This document shows positions 33,289 to 43,614 of a DNA stretch of 64,000 nt, in pieces. This stretch comes from Acanthochromis polyacanthus (taxonomy: Eukaryota; Chordata; Actinopteri; Pomacentridae): the NCBI RefSeq assembly GCF_021347895.1, contig NC_067134.1, forward strand, positions 30,315,449-30,379,448, in the 5' to 3' direction. The notes beneath the pieces are model-generated. The model was not told the origin of the DNA and did no database searches. It saw only the letters and a list, made by a program, of their open reading frames with translations. Positions within the stretch are counted from its first letter, which is position 1. The number at the start of each line of letters is the position of its first letter. Both the position numbers and the translations under genes were made by a program.

Positions 33289-33770
33289 AGGCCCCATCCA
33301 CACGAAGACGAACGTATAAGCTTCTTGCCGAATCTGCGTATCATCCCCACGAAGACGGCGTTTTGGGGGTCTGCAAACGATCATTTTTGAAACCGGGTTC
33401 CAGAGTGGAAAGATTTTGAAATGCGTTTACGCAACTCCGTGTTTACGGGCAATCCGCTTCTTTTCAGAAACGCTTGCGTCATAGTTTTGTATCTTCATTG
33501 ACACGCAAGTGCAGTTTGACACTCATGCTTCCCAGCTTGGTCTCTGTTTACAGCTTTTGCTGCAAGTGCCCATGCCCACTGTTTTTTCTTCTGTTTGCGC
33601 GTTTCTGTCATATCGTTACAGCGCCCCTAGAGGTCTGGCATGTGTTTTACAGCGTTTCCATGCATATCGAGTGCATTCGTGTGGACGCACACATTTTCTG
33701 AGATGCCTTCGTCTTTATGGTGATCGTTTTTGAAACTGTTCAGCGTTTTGTCTTCGTGTGGATGGGGCCT
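33289..33770. mobile_element. inverted-repeat element AGGCCCCATCCACACGAAG (copy 4)
   Basis: Both perfect ends are present, as in copy 1. Confidence 0.84.
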
Positions 33771-34089
33771 GAGAGAGAATGAAGAGTCCAGCTCACTGAC
33801 GCTATGAGGAGTCCAGACTTCATCAAGAATGGAGATAAAGAGTTTAAACACATGAGTTTGGAGATCCTTAGTTTGGTTCCAGTGGGGTTCATGTTTGAGT
33901 GAAAACCAAAGCATGAGTCTCAACAGCACAAGTAGAAGTGAAGGAACCTGAAGAACCAGGACTGGAGATCAGAAGACGATTGTTCTGGAACAACATCAGA
34001 GATGGAACCGAGTCTGACAGTGATTTAATGGCTGCCATCAGCATCAAGTTGACTATTTTTCAGATTGTAAAGAAGGAAAAGTCCAAAAT

Positions 34090-34301
34090 GTGACTTGTCC
34101 AAGTGTGTGTCCTTATTTGAATCCAACAGACCAACTTTGGGGTATTTTAAAGACAAAGGTAGAGCAACACAAACCCTCCAACAAAGAGCAGATGAAGACC
34201 TAGTCTCTGAAGATGGAGGAACATCTCTGCAGAAATGTGGTTTCTTCATGCTGAGGAGGATTAAATGTGTCATCAAAAATAAAGGTGGATGTAGAAAGTA
34301 A
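34090..34301 (+). pseudogene. Tc1-like transposase C-terminal remnant (copy 4)
   Basis: Same remnant. One A fewer in the AAGGAAAA run near 34077 shifts the frame entering the PYLNP block relative to copies 1 and 3. Confidence 0.72.
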
Positions 34302-34401
34302 TGAAAAAATCCACCATTCTAATGACAGTAATGAAAGATGTACTGACCTTTATTGGATTCATTTCTTGCTGTTTGGCCTGTATTCTTCATTTAGGAAATC
34401 T

Positions 34402-34611
34402 CAGACCTGCCAACCTTGGTGAAATATTTTGCGTACCACTTAATCTCACACACGCACGCGCAAACACACACACACACACAGCTTGCGCTCATGTCGATAG
34501 GAAAAAAAAACTCGATGATTATTTCCCTGATATGACATTGTATTTTCAACGTGAAAGTAACGTTATTAACAGTATTTGCCAAAAGACACACACGTACACT
34601 CACGCGTGTGC

Positions 34612-34701
<90 letters not shown>

Positions 34702-35030
34702 ACACACACACCATTTTACCATTTTAACCGCCAGCTGCTGCGGGTGGGGGCACAGGGAACGGGGAGAGAGGCGGAGGGAGGCAGAGGACAGGAGAGAGCG
34801 GGCCAACAAGGGTTCGGCAGACTCGTTATTCTCCGCTACTCTATGATGATTGGTTGAAATTGCACCACTACACTGCTGCATCATGCATGAATATTGCACG
34901 TCCACATTTCTAACAGCACTCACAGATGTCTGCAGCTTTTTGCGTAGTTTAATGAGGCGGAGCGTACCAGCGTATTTTGATGTCATATTGTGTACCTGCT
35001 ACGCAAAATGCGTACAGGTTGGCAGGTCTG
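34402..35030. mobile_element. (CA)n-bearing inverted-repeat element (copy 4)
   Basis: Ends and AAATCT flanks as in the other copies. The first (CA)n tract has shrunk to about 18 bp (34463-34480), while the second is the longest of the four (about 34609-34698). Confidence 0.84.
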
Positions 35031-35269
35031 AAATCTAAACTGTCAGTTTGTTTTAATTGGATCAAATACTTTACTGCTCAGCTTCAAAGTAATCTGATGA
35101 CTGTAATGGGCTCCACTTTGGATTATTTTCAAATTTAAATAATATTGCAGAGGACTGTATTCTGGACATAGTGGGATGTATTTGTTGTTAAATTCACTGC
35201 TGTCTTTTCAACAGGACAGAAAATACTGAACTTAATGTTTTACTTATTTTCTTGTCTTTGTCTCTTCAG

Positions 35270-35443
35270 ACTTAATAACTGTAATCTGTCAGAGAGAAGC
35301 TGTGGAGCTCTGTCCTCAGTCCTCAGCTCCCAGTCCTCCAGTGTGACAGAGCTGGACCTGAGTAACAACAACCTGCAGGATTCAGGAGTGGAGAGTCTTT
35401 CTGCTGGACTGGAGAGTCCACACTGTAAACTGGAAGCTCTCAG
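35270..35443 (+). CDS. LRR exon, array copy 4
   Basis: 174 bp, the same protein as copies 1-3. Its donor GTCAGGAC is followed by unique intron leading to the terminal LRR exon at 35741. Its final AG plus the first G of that exon make an Arg codon, so the splice is in frame. Confidence 0.9.
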
Positions 35444-35740
35444 GTCAGGACTTACACTTTGAAACTGATGTGATTTCTGTCAGTGGATAAACAGCTAACC
35501 TGAGTACAATCATTTCTGCTGATGGGATTCATCAAATGAGCTTTTACTGAACTTGTGCAGGACTTTGTTAGGGTTTATTTTTGACATGATTAAATCCCAC
35601 TAATCATTGTTGAGATTGTTGATTTGCTCGAGACACATGAAATGTGCAGCAAAATGTATCTGAAAGACAAAGAAGAAAAGAGAGTGAGAAACATCCAGCC
35701 AAGTGTTGTCCATCAGGTTTGTGTTGTTTTGTGTGTGCAG

Positions 35741-35905
35741 GCTGTCAGGCTGTCTGGTCACAGAGGAAGGCTGTGCTTCTCTGGCCTCAGCTCTGAGCTT
35801 GAAGACCTCAAATCTGAGAGAGCTGGACCTGAGCTACAACCATCCAGGAGACTCGGGAGAGAAGCTGCTGAGGGCTAAAGTTGAGGATCCACTGAAAACT
35901 CTCAT
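35741..35905 (+). CDS. terminal LRR exon of the PYD/LRR/B30.2 locus
   Basis: It follows a TTTTGTGTGTGCAG acceptor and ends at a CTCAT/GTACGT donor, 165 bp. The product begins LSGCLVTEEGCASLASAL and continues LRELDLSYNHPGDSGEKLL, the signature of the last LRR exon before the B30.2 domain in fish NLRC3-like genes. Its first base completes the codon left by a 174-bp LRR exon. Its last two bases (AT) join the G that opens the PRY exon at 43615, giving Met-Val. The C-terminal VEDPLKTLM is shorter than the usual ending. Compared with the 174-bp exons it is nine bases shorter, which keeps the frame. Confidence 0.88.
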
Positions 35906-35961
35906 GTACGTACAGACAGACACTCTCAGGTACAGACAGACAGGAACCTTTTAGCCTAGCT

Positions 35962-36712
35962 CAGTGCTTCTTAAATAGTGGTGCCCCTTGGGGGCAGTGA
36001 ACACACACCACAGAGCAGGAGATCTGAAATACTACGAACAAACACACAGAAGACACAACGGAAAAATATTTAACAGGAAAGAAAAGAAAGGCAGAGAGAG
36101 AGAGACAGATATGAGACAAACAAAAATCTCCTGAAAGCTCAGATGAGGAAATGTGACGAAGCATCTGTAGCTCTTAGCTTCACTGTGACTACGGTGGGAG
36201 ACGAGGACAGACCGCTATGTTTACTGAGTCTAAAAATGTTGTTAGTGGACAGCATGAAGCCAAATAAATGAAGGCATCACTTCAGCACTTTACACTCCAA
36301 CCACGCTGATCAGCCGCTGGAGTTTTTTCACTGAAAACCTGCTGAATATTGCCAACAAACATGGGTTTCATGAATTCTACGTGGCTAAAGCAGAGAGCGC
36401 TGTTAGCATCATATAAGGGGACTTACCAAAGTGGTGGGTGTAAAAAGTCCTCACCATAGCAGAGGATCTGATACTCCCTACAGCATTAGACATGATCTGT
36501 TTCCTGCTGGAAGACACACAAATAAAAAGTGTCCCTCTGTCCAATGACTCTGTGTCCAGACGTATAAATGACATCGCTAACCATGTTCAGGAACAGCTGG
36601 TAGATCAAGTCAAAGACAAATGTTGTCCCTTTCAGTTCCATGAAGCCTGACAGCAACAAAGACTGCTTGTTTCTGGCTTCTGTACGTTTGGACACGACAG
36701 ACTTCCTGTTTG
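35962..36712 (+). pseudogene. decayed hAT transposon, ZBED5-like transposase fragment
   Basis: The left end CAGTGCTTCTTAAATAGTGG resembles Charlie-type hAT termini. Inside, a plus-strand reading with stops contains IAEDLILPTALDMICFLLED and then VPLSNDSVSRRINDIANHVQ, the conserved start of ZBED5-like hAT transposases, followed by CCPFQFH. The catalytic core is missing. It interrupts the TTAGCCTAGC minisatellite: a short piece of that array lies just left (about 35941-35961) and the main array just right. Confidence 0.65.
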
Positions 36713-37025
36713 AGGATAGCTTAGCATTAATACTGAGAACAGAGGGAAACTTTTAGCCTAGCGTAGCATTAATGCTGAGAACAGAGGGAAACTTTTAGCC
36801 TAGCTTACCATTCATGCTGAGAGCAGAGGGACAGTGAAAGCTTGGCTTAGCATTAATACAGAGAACAGAGGGAAACTGTTAGCCTAGCTTAGCATTAATG
36901 CTGAGAGCAGAGGTAAACTCTTAGCTTAGCTTAGCATTAATACTGCAAACAGAGGGAAACTGTGAGCTTAGCTTAGCAGTAAAACTTCTAACAGAGGGAA
37001 ACTGTTAGCCTAGCTTAGTTTTAAG
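36713..37025. repeat. minisatellite of about 51 bp, left block
   Basis: About six irregular units of TTAGCCTAGCTTAGCATTAATACTGAGAACAGAGGGAAACT are seen. The repeated word GCTTAGCATTAAT(A/G)CTGAGA(A/G)CAGAGG identifies the units. Related units resume at 43263-43397. Confidence 0.88.
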
Positions 37026-37104
37026 ACAGGAATCAGGGCTAGGGTTGCCACTTTCAGAAACGAAAATAAAGGACGCCCACCACGACTCCTCGGTGCGACA
37101 GTTC

Positions 37105-37500
37105 AGTAAAATTGAACAGACATTCACAGATTCAGACTTCCGGCATCAGTAGCTCATTAGACATACATTGTTAAAACATAAACGATGCCTCTTTCCCATC
37201 GTTGTAAGGCAGACAATGTGCTACAAGACCAGTTTTATCAAAAGTAGCTGTCTTTCAAGTTGCAGAAATAACATTGGTGTCTACGGAGGGAACAGGTACG
37301 GTCTACAAATTGCAAAACCCCTGCAACAGCGAAGAGAGACACAAATATTCAGTAACCTCACTCTGATCCACTGTACTGTCACCAGAATCACTGCAGCCTT
37401 CAACTGGCTGCAGTTGATAGCAGTGATGAGAAAGAGGCATCGTTTGTTTGAAGTCTGAATCTGTGAATATCTTTCCAACTTTACCAAACGTGTGGCCACA
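37105..37500. mobile_element. short relative of the 2016-3655 fold-back element
   Basis: The left end ATTCACAGATTCAGACTTCC is mirrored by GAAGTCTGAATCTGTGAAT at the right end (about 37449-37470). The words AAACGATGCCTCTTTC and GAAAGAGGCATCGTTT are also inverted. The interior shares CAGAAATAACATTGGTGTCTA and GCAACAGCGAA-AGAGACAC with 2160-2270. It is therefore a compact member of the same non-autonomous family. Confidence 0.75.
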
Positions 37501-37781
37501 ACCACCCAAGGAGTGGTATATTTAATTTTGAAAAAAGCATTTAGGCATACTTAAAGCTTTAAGTGCTTTATTATCACAAAGCTAAGAGTCTTGTATTGTC
37601 AGTGTTTCCCCTAGGATTGGTGCCTTGGGGGGGGGATTTGAGTCATAATATGTTTTAATTACAATATAACATATATACATAATACTGAAAAAAAACTGTA
37701 ACAAAATAAATTATAATAAATAAATGACATTTGGATCAAAAAAATGAACAAATCTGAAAAACAATAAAGGTGTTTTCAGGA

Positions 37782-40700
37782 CTATTGTCTACAAAGTGTG
37801 CAGCTTTTGTCACTGCAGTGAATCTTCCTGGGCTTCTGGAAGAACATCTCCAGTGCCTCTTGATATGGGAAGTCCGAAACTTCTGGCCCATTTATTGAAA
37901 TCCGCAGACATGCTGCTAGATGGTCCCCTTGCCTGTTGCGGATGTTTGTCTTGACCTGCAAAGACATTAACGGTTAGGCTTTAAAAGTGATAGCTGATTG
38001 CTTAAAATAGTGATAACTAAGCTGCAAATCCTATTGTGAAAAGTATTTTATTACCCTGTTCAGGGTTGAGAAGTCCCTCTCACAGTTTACACTGCTGACC
38101 GGCACTGTCAGGGCAATGGAGGCCAGCAGGCTCATCGTTGGGTACAGTACTCCAAACTCCTCATATTTTGAGGACAGTTCAGACAGTATGGCCAACTGTG
38201 TCTTGCTCTGAAAATGTTATCAACATGATATCAGTAACACACTAAAGTGTTCTTGATAATGTCATGTGAAAACACATTTTTAAGTTACCTTAAGTGGACC
38301 AGAGACCACTTGCTCCTTGAAGGATTCCCATTCTTCAAGGACAGTGTCAAAATCAACACGGGGACAGAACTTCTCCTTCAGTATCCTTAGTTCAGTGTGT
38401 GCAGTGTCATCGGGGAGTGTAGCTGCTTGTGGACCGAGTACCCCAAATGCAGCCATGACTCCAACTTCACAGAACCGCCTTTCAAGATGGCCAATGAGGC
38501 CATCCAAATATGGATCCATCACCTGATCAAACAAACGAAAAATGAAAGTAAAGTATTAGTATAAATAAAACTGTGCAACATCTAAATTGAACTTATATCT
38601 ATAATGTCAGCCAAAAGCCACATAATCATACCTGTGATTGAAATCGTTGCCAGTACTGCTGTCGGTCTCCTGCAACATCCCCTCTTCTTCCTCTTTCTTG
38701 TTCCACAGTGATGGAGAATGCTCCCAGTCCAGAAGGGTCATCCAAATTTTGGGTGAGCTTGCTCAAGTGGGAGCCAAGCTGATGCCCACCAGAATCTTTT
38801 ATGCCCTTTATTAAGGCCTGGGTGACAGGGACCTGGGAAAATAAGCACATTGACTCGTGAAAAGATTAATTGTGGTACCCTATGTTTTTGCCAAATAAAC
38901 ATGAAGATAAAACATAGCAGCTGAGCTGAGTTATTTAAGTTACCTGCTCTTTGACTGCCAAGAACATGACATCCTCCTTTTGGAAGAGTTTTGAGAGGTG
39001 TGCCAGGTGGGGGAGCACATCAGCTTGCAGGTGAAGGGCAGCAATGAAGCGATAGGTGGCAAGGAATGAATAGAGTCCCTTAGCAGTAGGACATTTGCGG
39101 GTCTCTACTTAGTCTGCTAAGGCGCCCGGAACAGCAGTTATATTTTTTATGAGGTTTTTTACTGAAATAAAGTATTCACATATGTCAATTTAGAAATAAC
39201 TTACCTTCGCTTTCAGCTCACACACACCGAGAACCTCTGCAGCGGCTTTCAGAGAAGAAGAGCGATTAGCACTGTTTCTGAAGTACAGGTGCAGCTGTTC
39301 CAAGTGGTCTCTAAATGTAGCCATGTAAGGCACCGATTCAGATGCATCCTTACAGGCTAGAGCTAGCCTATGAGCAGCACAGTGGACACTTAAGAGCCAT
39401 GGCCATTCATCTGATAGCTGCTTTGCAACTCCATTTTGTCTTCCTATTAAATACATTTGTTTATTATAATTTAACAAGAAACCAAAAATTCGAAACAGTT
39501 TAATTATGTTCAGAACAAGATAGAATAAGATTTGGCACCTGTCATTACAGCAGCACCATCGGTTCCAAGGCCAAAGTGTGTGGGGATGCCCTTCATCTGA
39601 ACAATGTTTCTTATTGCTGCCACTATGGAGTCTGCTTTCCCGTCAGTCAGGCAAATCAGATCCAGGAATTGGCAGAAGACCTTCCCCTTGTTGTCCAAGT
39701 ATCTACAGTAATAATGTCCATATGATACATTTAATACATTTCAATTAGCTGTATATTGGTCAATTAAATGTTACACTTTGAGTAGCCTACCTGACATGGA
39801 TGTCTCATTGTCTGCACACTGAGACATCGGTGGTCTCATCAATCTCTAAGCTTATGGCACGTGACTGAGAAATATCTCTCAATATTGGCTTCTCGATGAC
39901 GGCGGCAAGAATTTCCAGCATTTCGTCAATTATTCTGTGTGACCTATAGTTAGTGCTTTTTCCAATCTAAAAAAAATGTTGGAAAGGTTAACATTCAAAA
40001 ACGTTTGACAATTAAATGCAGTATTAATGAAGATTTATGCAAGATTTATGCAAGAAAAATTCAATTCGTTGTCAATATAGGGATCACATAAGACATAAGA
40101 AAACAAAAAATATGCTAACATGTACAAAAGGAACTTATGTTGAGCTTGTCAAATAAGTGCAGCCCAAAATATTAGCCAGTTGCAGTAAGGCTGGGTAGTT
40201 TGTGTGGTGGGCTATTTCATGTTTTATGAGCCAGTACAGGCACTTGAATGCCCCCACCACAGCCTCATGCTCCAGGACAACTGTGGGCTCAAATGCAGCA
40301 AGGACAGTGTTGCCTGAAATGACATGCATCATCAGCATTGAAGAGCCACACATATTGATCGAATAATAAAATAAACAGTTTTACCTGCTGTCAAACTTGA
40401 GTGGCGCTGACAGGCTAGTTTGTGATGGTCAGACGCCATGTGTTTATCAAGTTTATCCTTTCTGTAAGACTGGCAGGGAGACTCAAATGGCCGGGTCTGG
40501 TTTCCTCTCACAACTGCCGTTTTGTGCTGTCGACATATTCGACAGAACATTCCTACCAAAACCCAAAAAAGAAAATTGAAACAATCTCCTATTCATTATC
40601 TATGCACTGTATTCTATCTATTTACTTAATAATTAATTGATTTACCTTATCTTAAATATAATTCTATGAATCTATCTGTCTATCTACCTACATACCTACC

Positions 40701-41161
40701 TACCTACATTTATGTAATGTATGTATTTTATTAATTACTCGCTTATGCCTAGAGCTAACAACACGATATCAGGCTGATTTTGGCTAGGTTTTTTGTCGGA
40801 GCTTGTCTGCTCTTGTCTCACCCGACACTAAACTAAAATTGGCCTGATATCGCATAGTGTGCTCTAAGCATTAATTACTTACCAATATCAGTTTTGTACA
40901 GCCAGGGGGAATATTTCCCCTCTGACAACCAAGCTGGGTCAAAGCCCGACATGCAGTGGTGAGATGATGACTTTTGCTGCGGGGCAGGTGGGGGGGCTTG
41001 CCGTGCAGAACTTTGGCTGCTGTCACTTGGCCCGGGAGAGGCAGAGCTGCTCTGGGTGCTACTGCTTGAAGAGCCAGAGGGGCGGCTGGTGTTGCCATTA
41101 TCACCCTGTGACTGTGAGCATTTAAAAAACGCTGAGATTTTGCTTTGTTTTCATGTGCCAT
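37782..41161 (-). pseudogene. hAT transposase gene, ZNF862-like, inactivated
   Basis: Read on the minus strand with introns. The N-terminal low-complexity exon (41161-40880) leads to FDPAWLSEGKYSPWLY. Next comes the zinc-finger exon FCRICRQHKTAV plus DKLDKHMASDHHKLAC (about 40559-40380), an HEAVVGAFKCLYWLIKHEIAHH exon, IDETTDVSVCRQ with the first catalytic Asp (about 39960-39790), and FGLGTDGAAVMTGAKS with the second (about 39570-39530). Then WPWLLSVHCAAHRLALACKD, FLATYRFIAALHLQADVLPHLA and the C-terminal dimerisation block VPVSSVNCERDFSTLNRV (about 38110-38050), ending at SDKSCTLCRQ. Lesions: an in-frame TGA at 39805-39807 just after the DETTD motif, a TAA at 39109-39111, and a frame change between the first Met and the low-complexity exon. 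Its order and exon count otherwise look complete. Confidence 0.82.
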
Positions 41162-41734
41162 TTTCCGACAGTCGCTGGCGGGAGTCTGCTCACATGTGCG
41201 CTCACGCTTGTGTGTGTGTACACGTGTGCGCGCACGCCGATATTAAAATATATAATTTTCACCATTTTGTACCATTTATTGAGCGTGTGAATCATTTTTA
41301 GCCCATTTTTACATTACGGTGTTGAAAGGCTTCATCTAATTATTTTATAATAATAATAATAATACTTTATTTATTTTAGGCCCAATATTACGACAGACGT
41401 CGTCTCAAAGGACCAATTTTGCATCATAAGAAGTCATGCTGTTAAAAAGAGCGTCTTAATTATTTTTTTTTATCTCTATGAAGTTTCATCGCGGGTCCCA
41501 CTTCCCTTCGTTCTTTTTTCATTTTTAACACTCCTACACGATTGAGAACAACTACAACAACTCATGGCCCCGCTATAAGGTCGTAATTACCTCATGGCGC
41601 GCGTCACTGTCATCAGAGGTGGTTTTTCTTCTGCTTCTTTATTTTATGGCTGAAATAACTCTATATTTTGGCCGTAGTTTGTTGTAGAAAGTAAAACACG
41701 AGACGCGCCACTGCAAACTAGTGTTTGTGTGTGT

Positions 41735-41774
41735 GGTAACTGTGGGGTGGGGGTGGGGGTGGGGGTGGGGGGCA
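41735..41774 (+). repeat. (GGGGTG)n tract with G-quadruplex potential
   Basis: Repeated GGGGGTGGGGGT runs provide at least four G-tracts of four or more within 40 bp, enough for a G-quadruplex. It lies in the 5' region of the hAT transposon (minus-strand sense). Any function is unproven. Confidence 0.8.
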
Positions 41775-42381
41775 GTGTGACTGTTTATAAGACAGAGGGA
41801 GGGGGGAGTAGACACAGTGGAGTGCTGCAGCGAGTGCTGTAAGGACAGCATGTGGAGCGGCCTTTATGCAGGAAAACTAAAGTTTGCATGTAAAGTAACA
41901 ATTTTAATTTAACTTGACCTTCTGGGGGGGCGGGGCGCCCCCCTAATATAATGGTAGGGGAAACACTGATTGTTTTATGATCACAGGTTCTGTCTGAAAA
42001 GATGTGGCATCATTTTAAACAGTGAAACCATACTAATAAAATGTAATGACCAACCAGCGTGCAATACTGGATTCTGCAAAAACATAAACAACTGAATCCA
42101 GAATACTGCACAAAGAAATTCTCTACAGATATTTTCCCATCTAAATCTTTTCTTAACGCAATGAATGTATTAACTTATTTATGTGTGTATGAATATATTT
42201 ACTGACTTCTTTATTTAGTACCGTTAACATATCAGAGTTCTGAGTGAGTTTTTCTTTAGGCAAAGTCCATTTATTGATCACATATAGGCTATTAAATAAA
42301 TAATATTTTTTTAAAAACAAAAGCATTTAAAATACTATTAAACAACTTTGGCATTTATTGAGTCACTAAAATGCTGTAGAG

Positions 42382-42715
42382 CAGTGGTCGGCAACTGGCA
42401 GCCCGCGGGCCAAAACTGGCCCGTCAGGAATAATATGTGGTCCCACCAGATGATTTTGAAAATTTGATTTGGCACGGAGCCAAGCCAGTCTGTCACCGCA
42501 ACACGAAAGTCACGTGGTCAGCTGCTACTGGTCGGACACGGTTGTACCAGCCAGATTTCACTGAGCAACAGATCAGCTGTAGAAGCTCCGCTGCTCGCGG
42601 CATCGCCCCCCTCCCCCCGCTCGCAGAATCGGAGCACACACCCCCTCAGGTTGGCCCGTTGTTTAATTGTTTACAAACATTTTGGCCCGAAGCCACATCT
42701 ACTTGCCGACCCCTG
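42382..42715. mobile_element. hAT MITE with exact 8-bp target duplication
   Basis: The ends are CAGTGGTCGGCAA and TTGCCGACCCCTG, flanked by CTGTAGAG at 42374-42381 and 42716-42723. At 334 bp it has no transposase. A CGCGGGCC-type subterminal word matches the hAT-like end at about 56542. Confidence 0.92.
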
Positions 42716-43262
42716 CTGTAGAGTCTACGGCCACATTAGTCTGACTATAATCATCCTCTGGTAAATTCACAACCATGATGATGTCTCTTACCAAAAGGGA
42801 CTTCAGGAGATGATTAGATGATGATAAACTGTGACCTGCTGGTTGGGTTCTCTCTGTTCTCATGTTTCTTACATGTTGGTCTCCTGATGCTGCCTTACTT
42901 CAGCTAGTCTATAAGCAAGAGAAAACACAGTTTGCCCTGTACCTATTGCCAGGGGTTCCAGTCTTCCAGTCTGTGCTTTTGAAAACGTTTTCGCTTCTTT
43001 GGATGTGGTGGAGTTTCGGGTGTAGACATTTTTAAACTTGCAGGATCAGCAGCGTCTGTAACCAGGAAACCCGTGACAGGACCGGCAAACAGAGAAGTGT
43101 ATCCGCTGGACCTCGCACCGTGTCCTCGCTACATAGGTCTAAGGAAGATGAAACTGGCTGCCCTTAATATTTCCTGTGTTTTATTTTGTTTATGCAGTTT
43201 TGATGCGTGTGACAGACGTGTATGGGACATTTATGAAAATACGGAACAATTTGCGTCCCGTA
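42716..43262. other. no gene; transposon-like sequence
   Basis: Mixed repeat sequence, including words such as ATACGGAACAATTTGCGTCCCGTATTG (about 43239-43265) that form an imperfect palindrome. A 74-codon frame at 43073-43297 has no recognisable domain. Confidence 0.35.
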
Positions 43263-43397
43263 TTGAATCAATAGCTCAAAGACAGGAAGCAGGGTGAACT
43301 GTTAGCCTAGCTTAGCATATAGACAGAAAGCAGGGTGAACTGTTAGCCTAGCTTAGCATATAGACAGGAAGCAGGGTGAACTGTTAGCCTAGCTCCA
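43263..43397. repeat. minisatellite of about 51 bp, right block
   Basis: Three units of AGACAGGAAGCAGGGTGAACTGTTAGCCTAGCTTAGCATAT occur here. They share TTAGCCTAGCTTAGCAT with the left block at 36713-37025, so the transposon cluster between them probably split one array. Confidence 0.85.
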
Positions 43398-43614
43398 TGA
43401 ACAGAGGAAGCATCAATGAGTAAAGCTGAATAATGAGTGTAAACTGAGCTGGAACGTGACGAGCACAGAACAGGACTTTAGAGATGCTGCATTCAGGTGT
43501 CTGTGTCGCCATTTTGGACTGGTCCTTTATCAGTGGAACAGTGTGAGAGCCATGTAATGTCCATGTGTGCTGCTGAAAGAGTCTCTGCTGCTCTGACCGT
43601 CCTCCTCCTTTCAG

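Larger units (their letters stand above)
28720..35452 (+). repeat. 7.4-kb tandem unit, copy 4 (right-truncated)
   Basis: Same order as the other units up to the LRR exon and nine bases of its intron (GTCAGGACT). It then continues into unrelated single-copy intron, so it lacks the 645-bp 3' intron of copies 1-3. It differs from copies 1 and 3 by a few substitutions (near 34602, 34869 and 34891) and by very different (CA)n lengths. Confidence 0.95.
37600..41968 (-). mobile_element. nearly full-length hAT transposon, ZNF862-like
   Basis: The terminal inverted repeats are CAGTGTTTCCCCTA at 37600 and TAGGGGAAACACTG ending at 41968. Flanks share ATTGT (37595-37599 and 41969-41973), a partial match to the 8-bp duplication expected of hAT. 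The 4.4-kb body carries a multi-exon transposase gene on the minus strand. G/C-rich GGGGGG and CCCCCC runs lie next to each end. It sits in the intron between the terminal LRR exon and the PRY exon. Confidence 0.88.

Noticed and set aside
6532..35452. CRISPR array or bacterial repeat system
   Set aside because: The repeats are 7.4 kb long, contain eukaryotic exons and transposons, and there are no short repeat-spacer units or cas genes.
40871..41161. 96-codon minus-strand frame (MAHENKAKSQRF...) as the true N-terminus
   Set aside because: The Ser/Gln-rich sequence leading to FDPAWLSEGKYSPWLY, which fits the transposase family, lies in a different frame; this frame is open by chance after a frame change.
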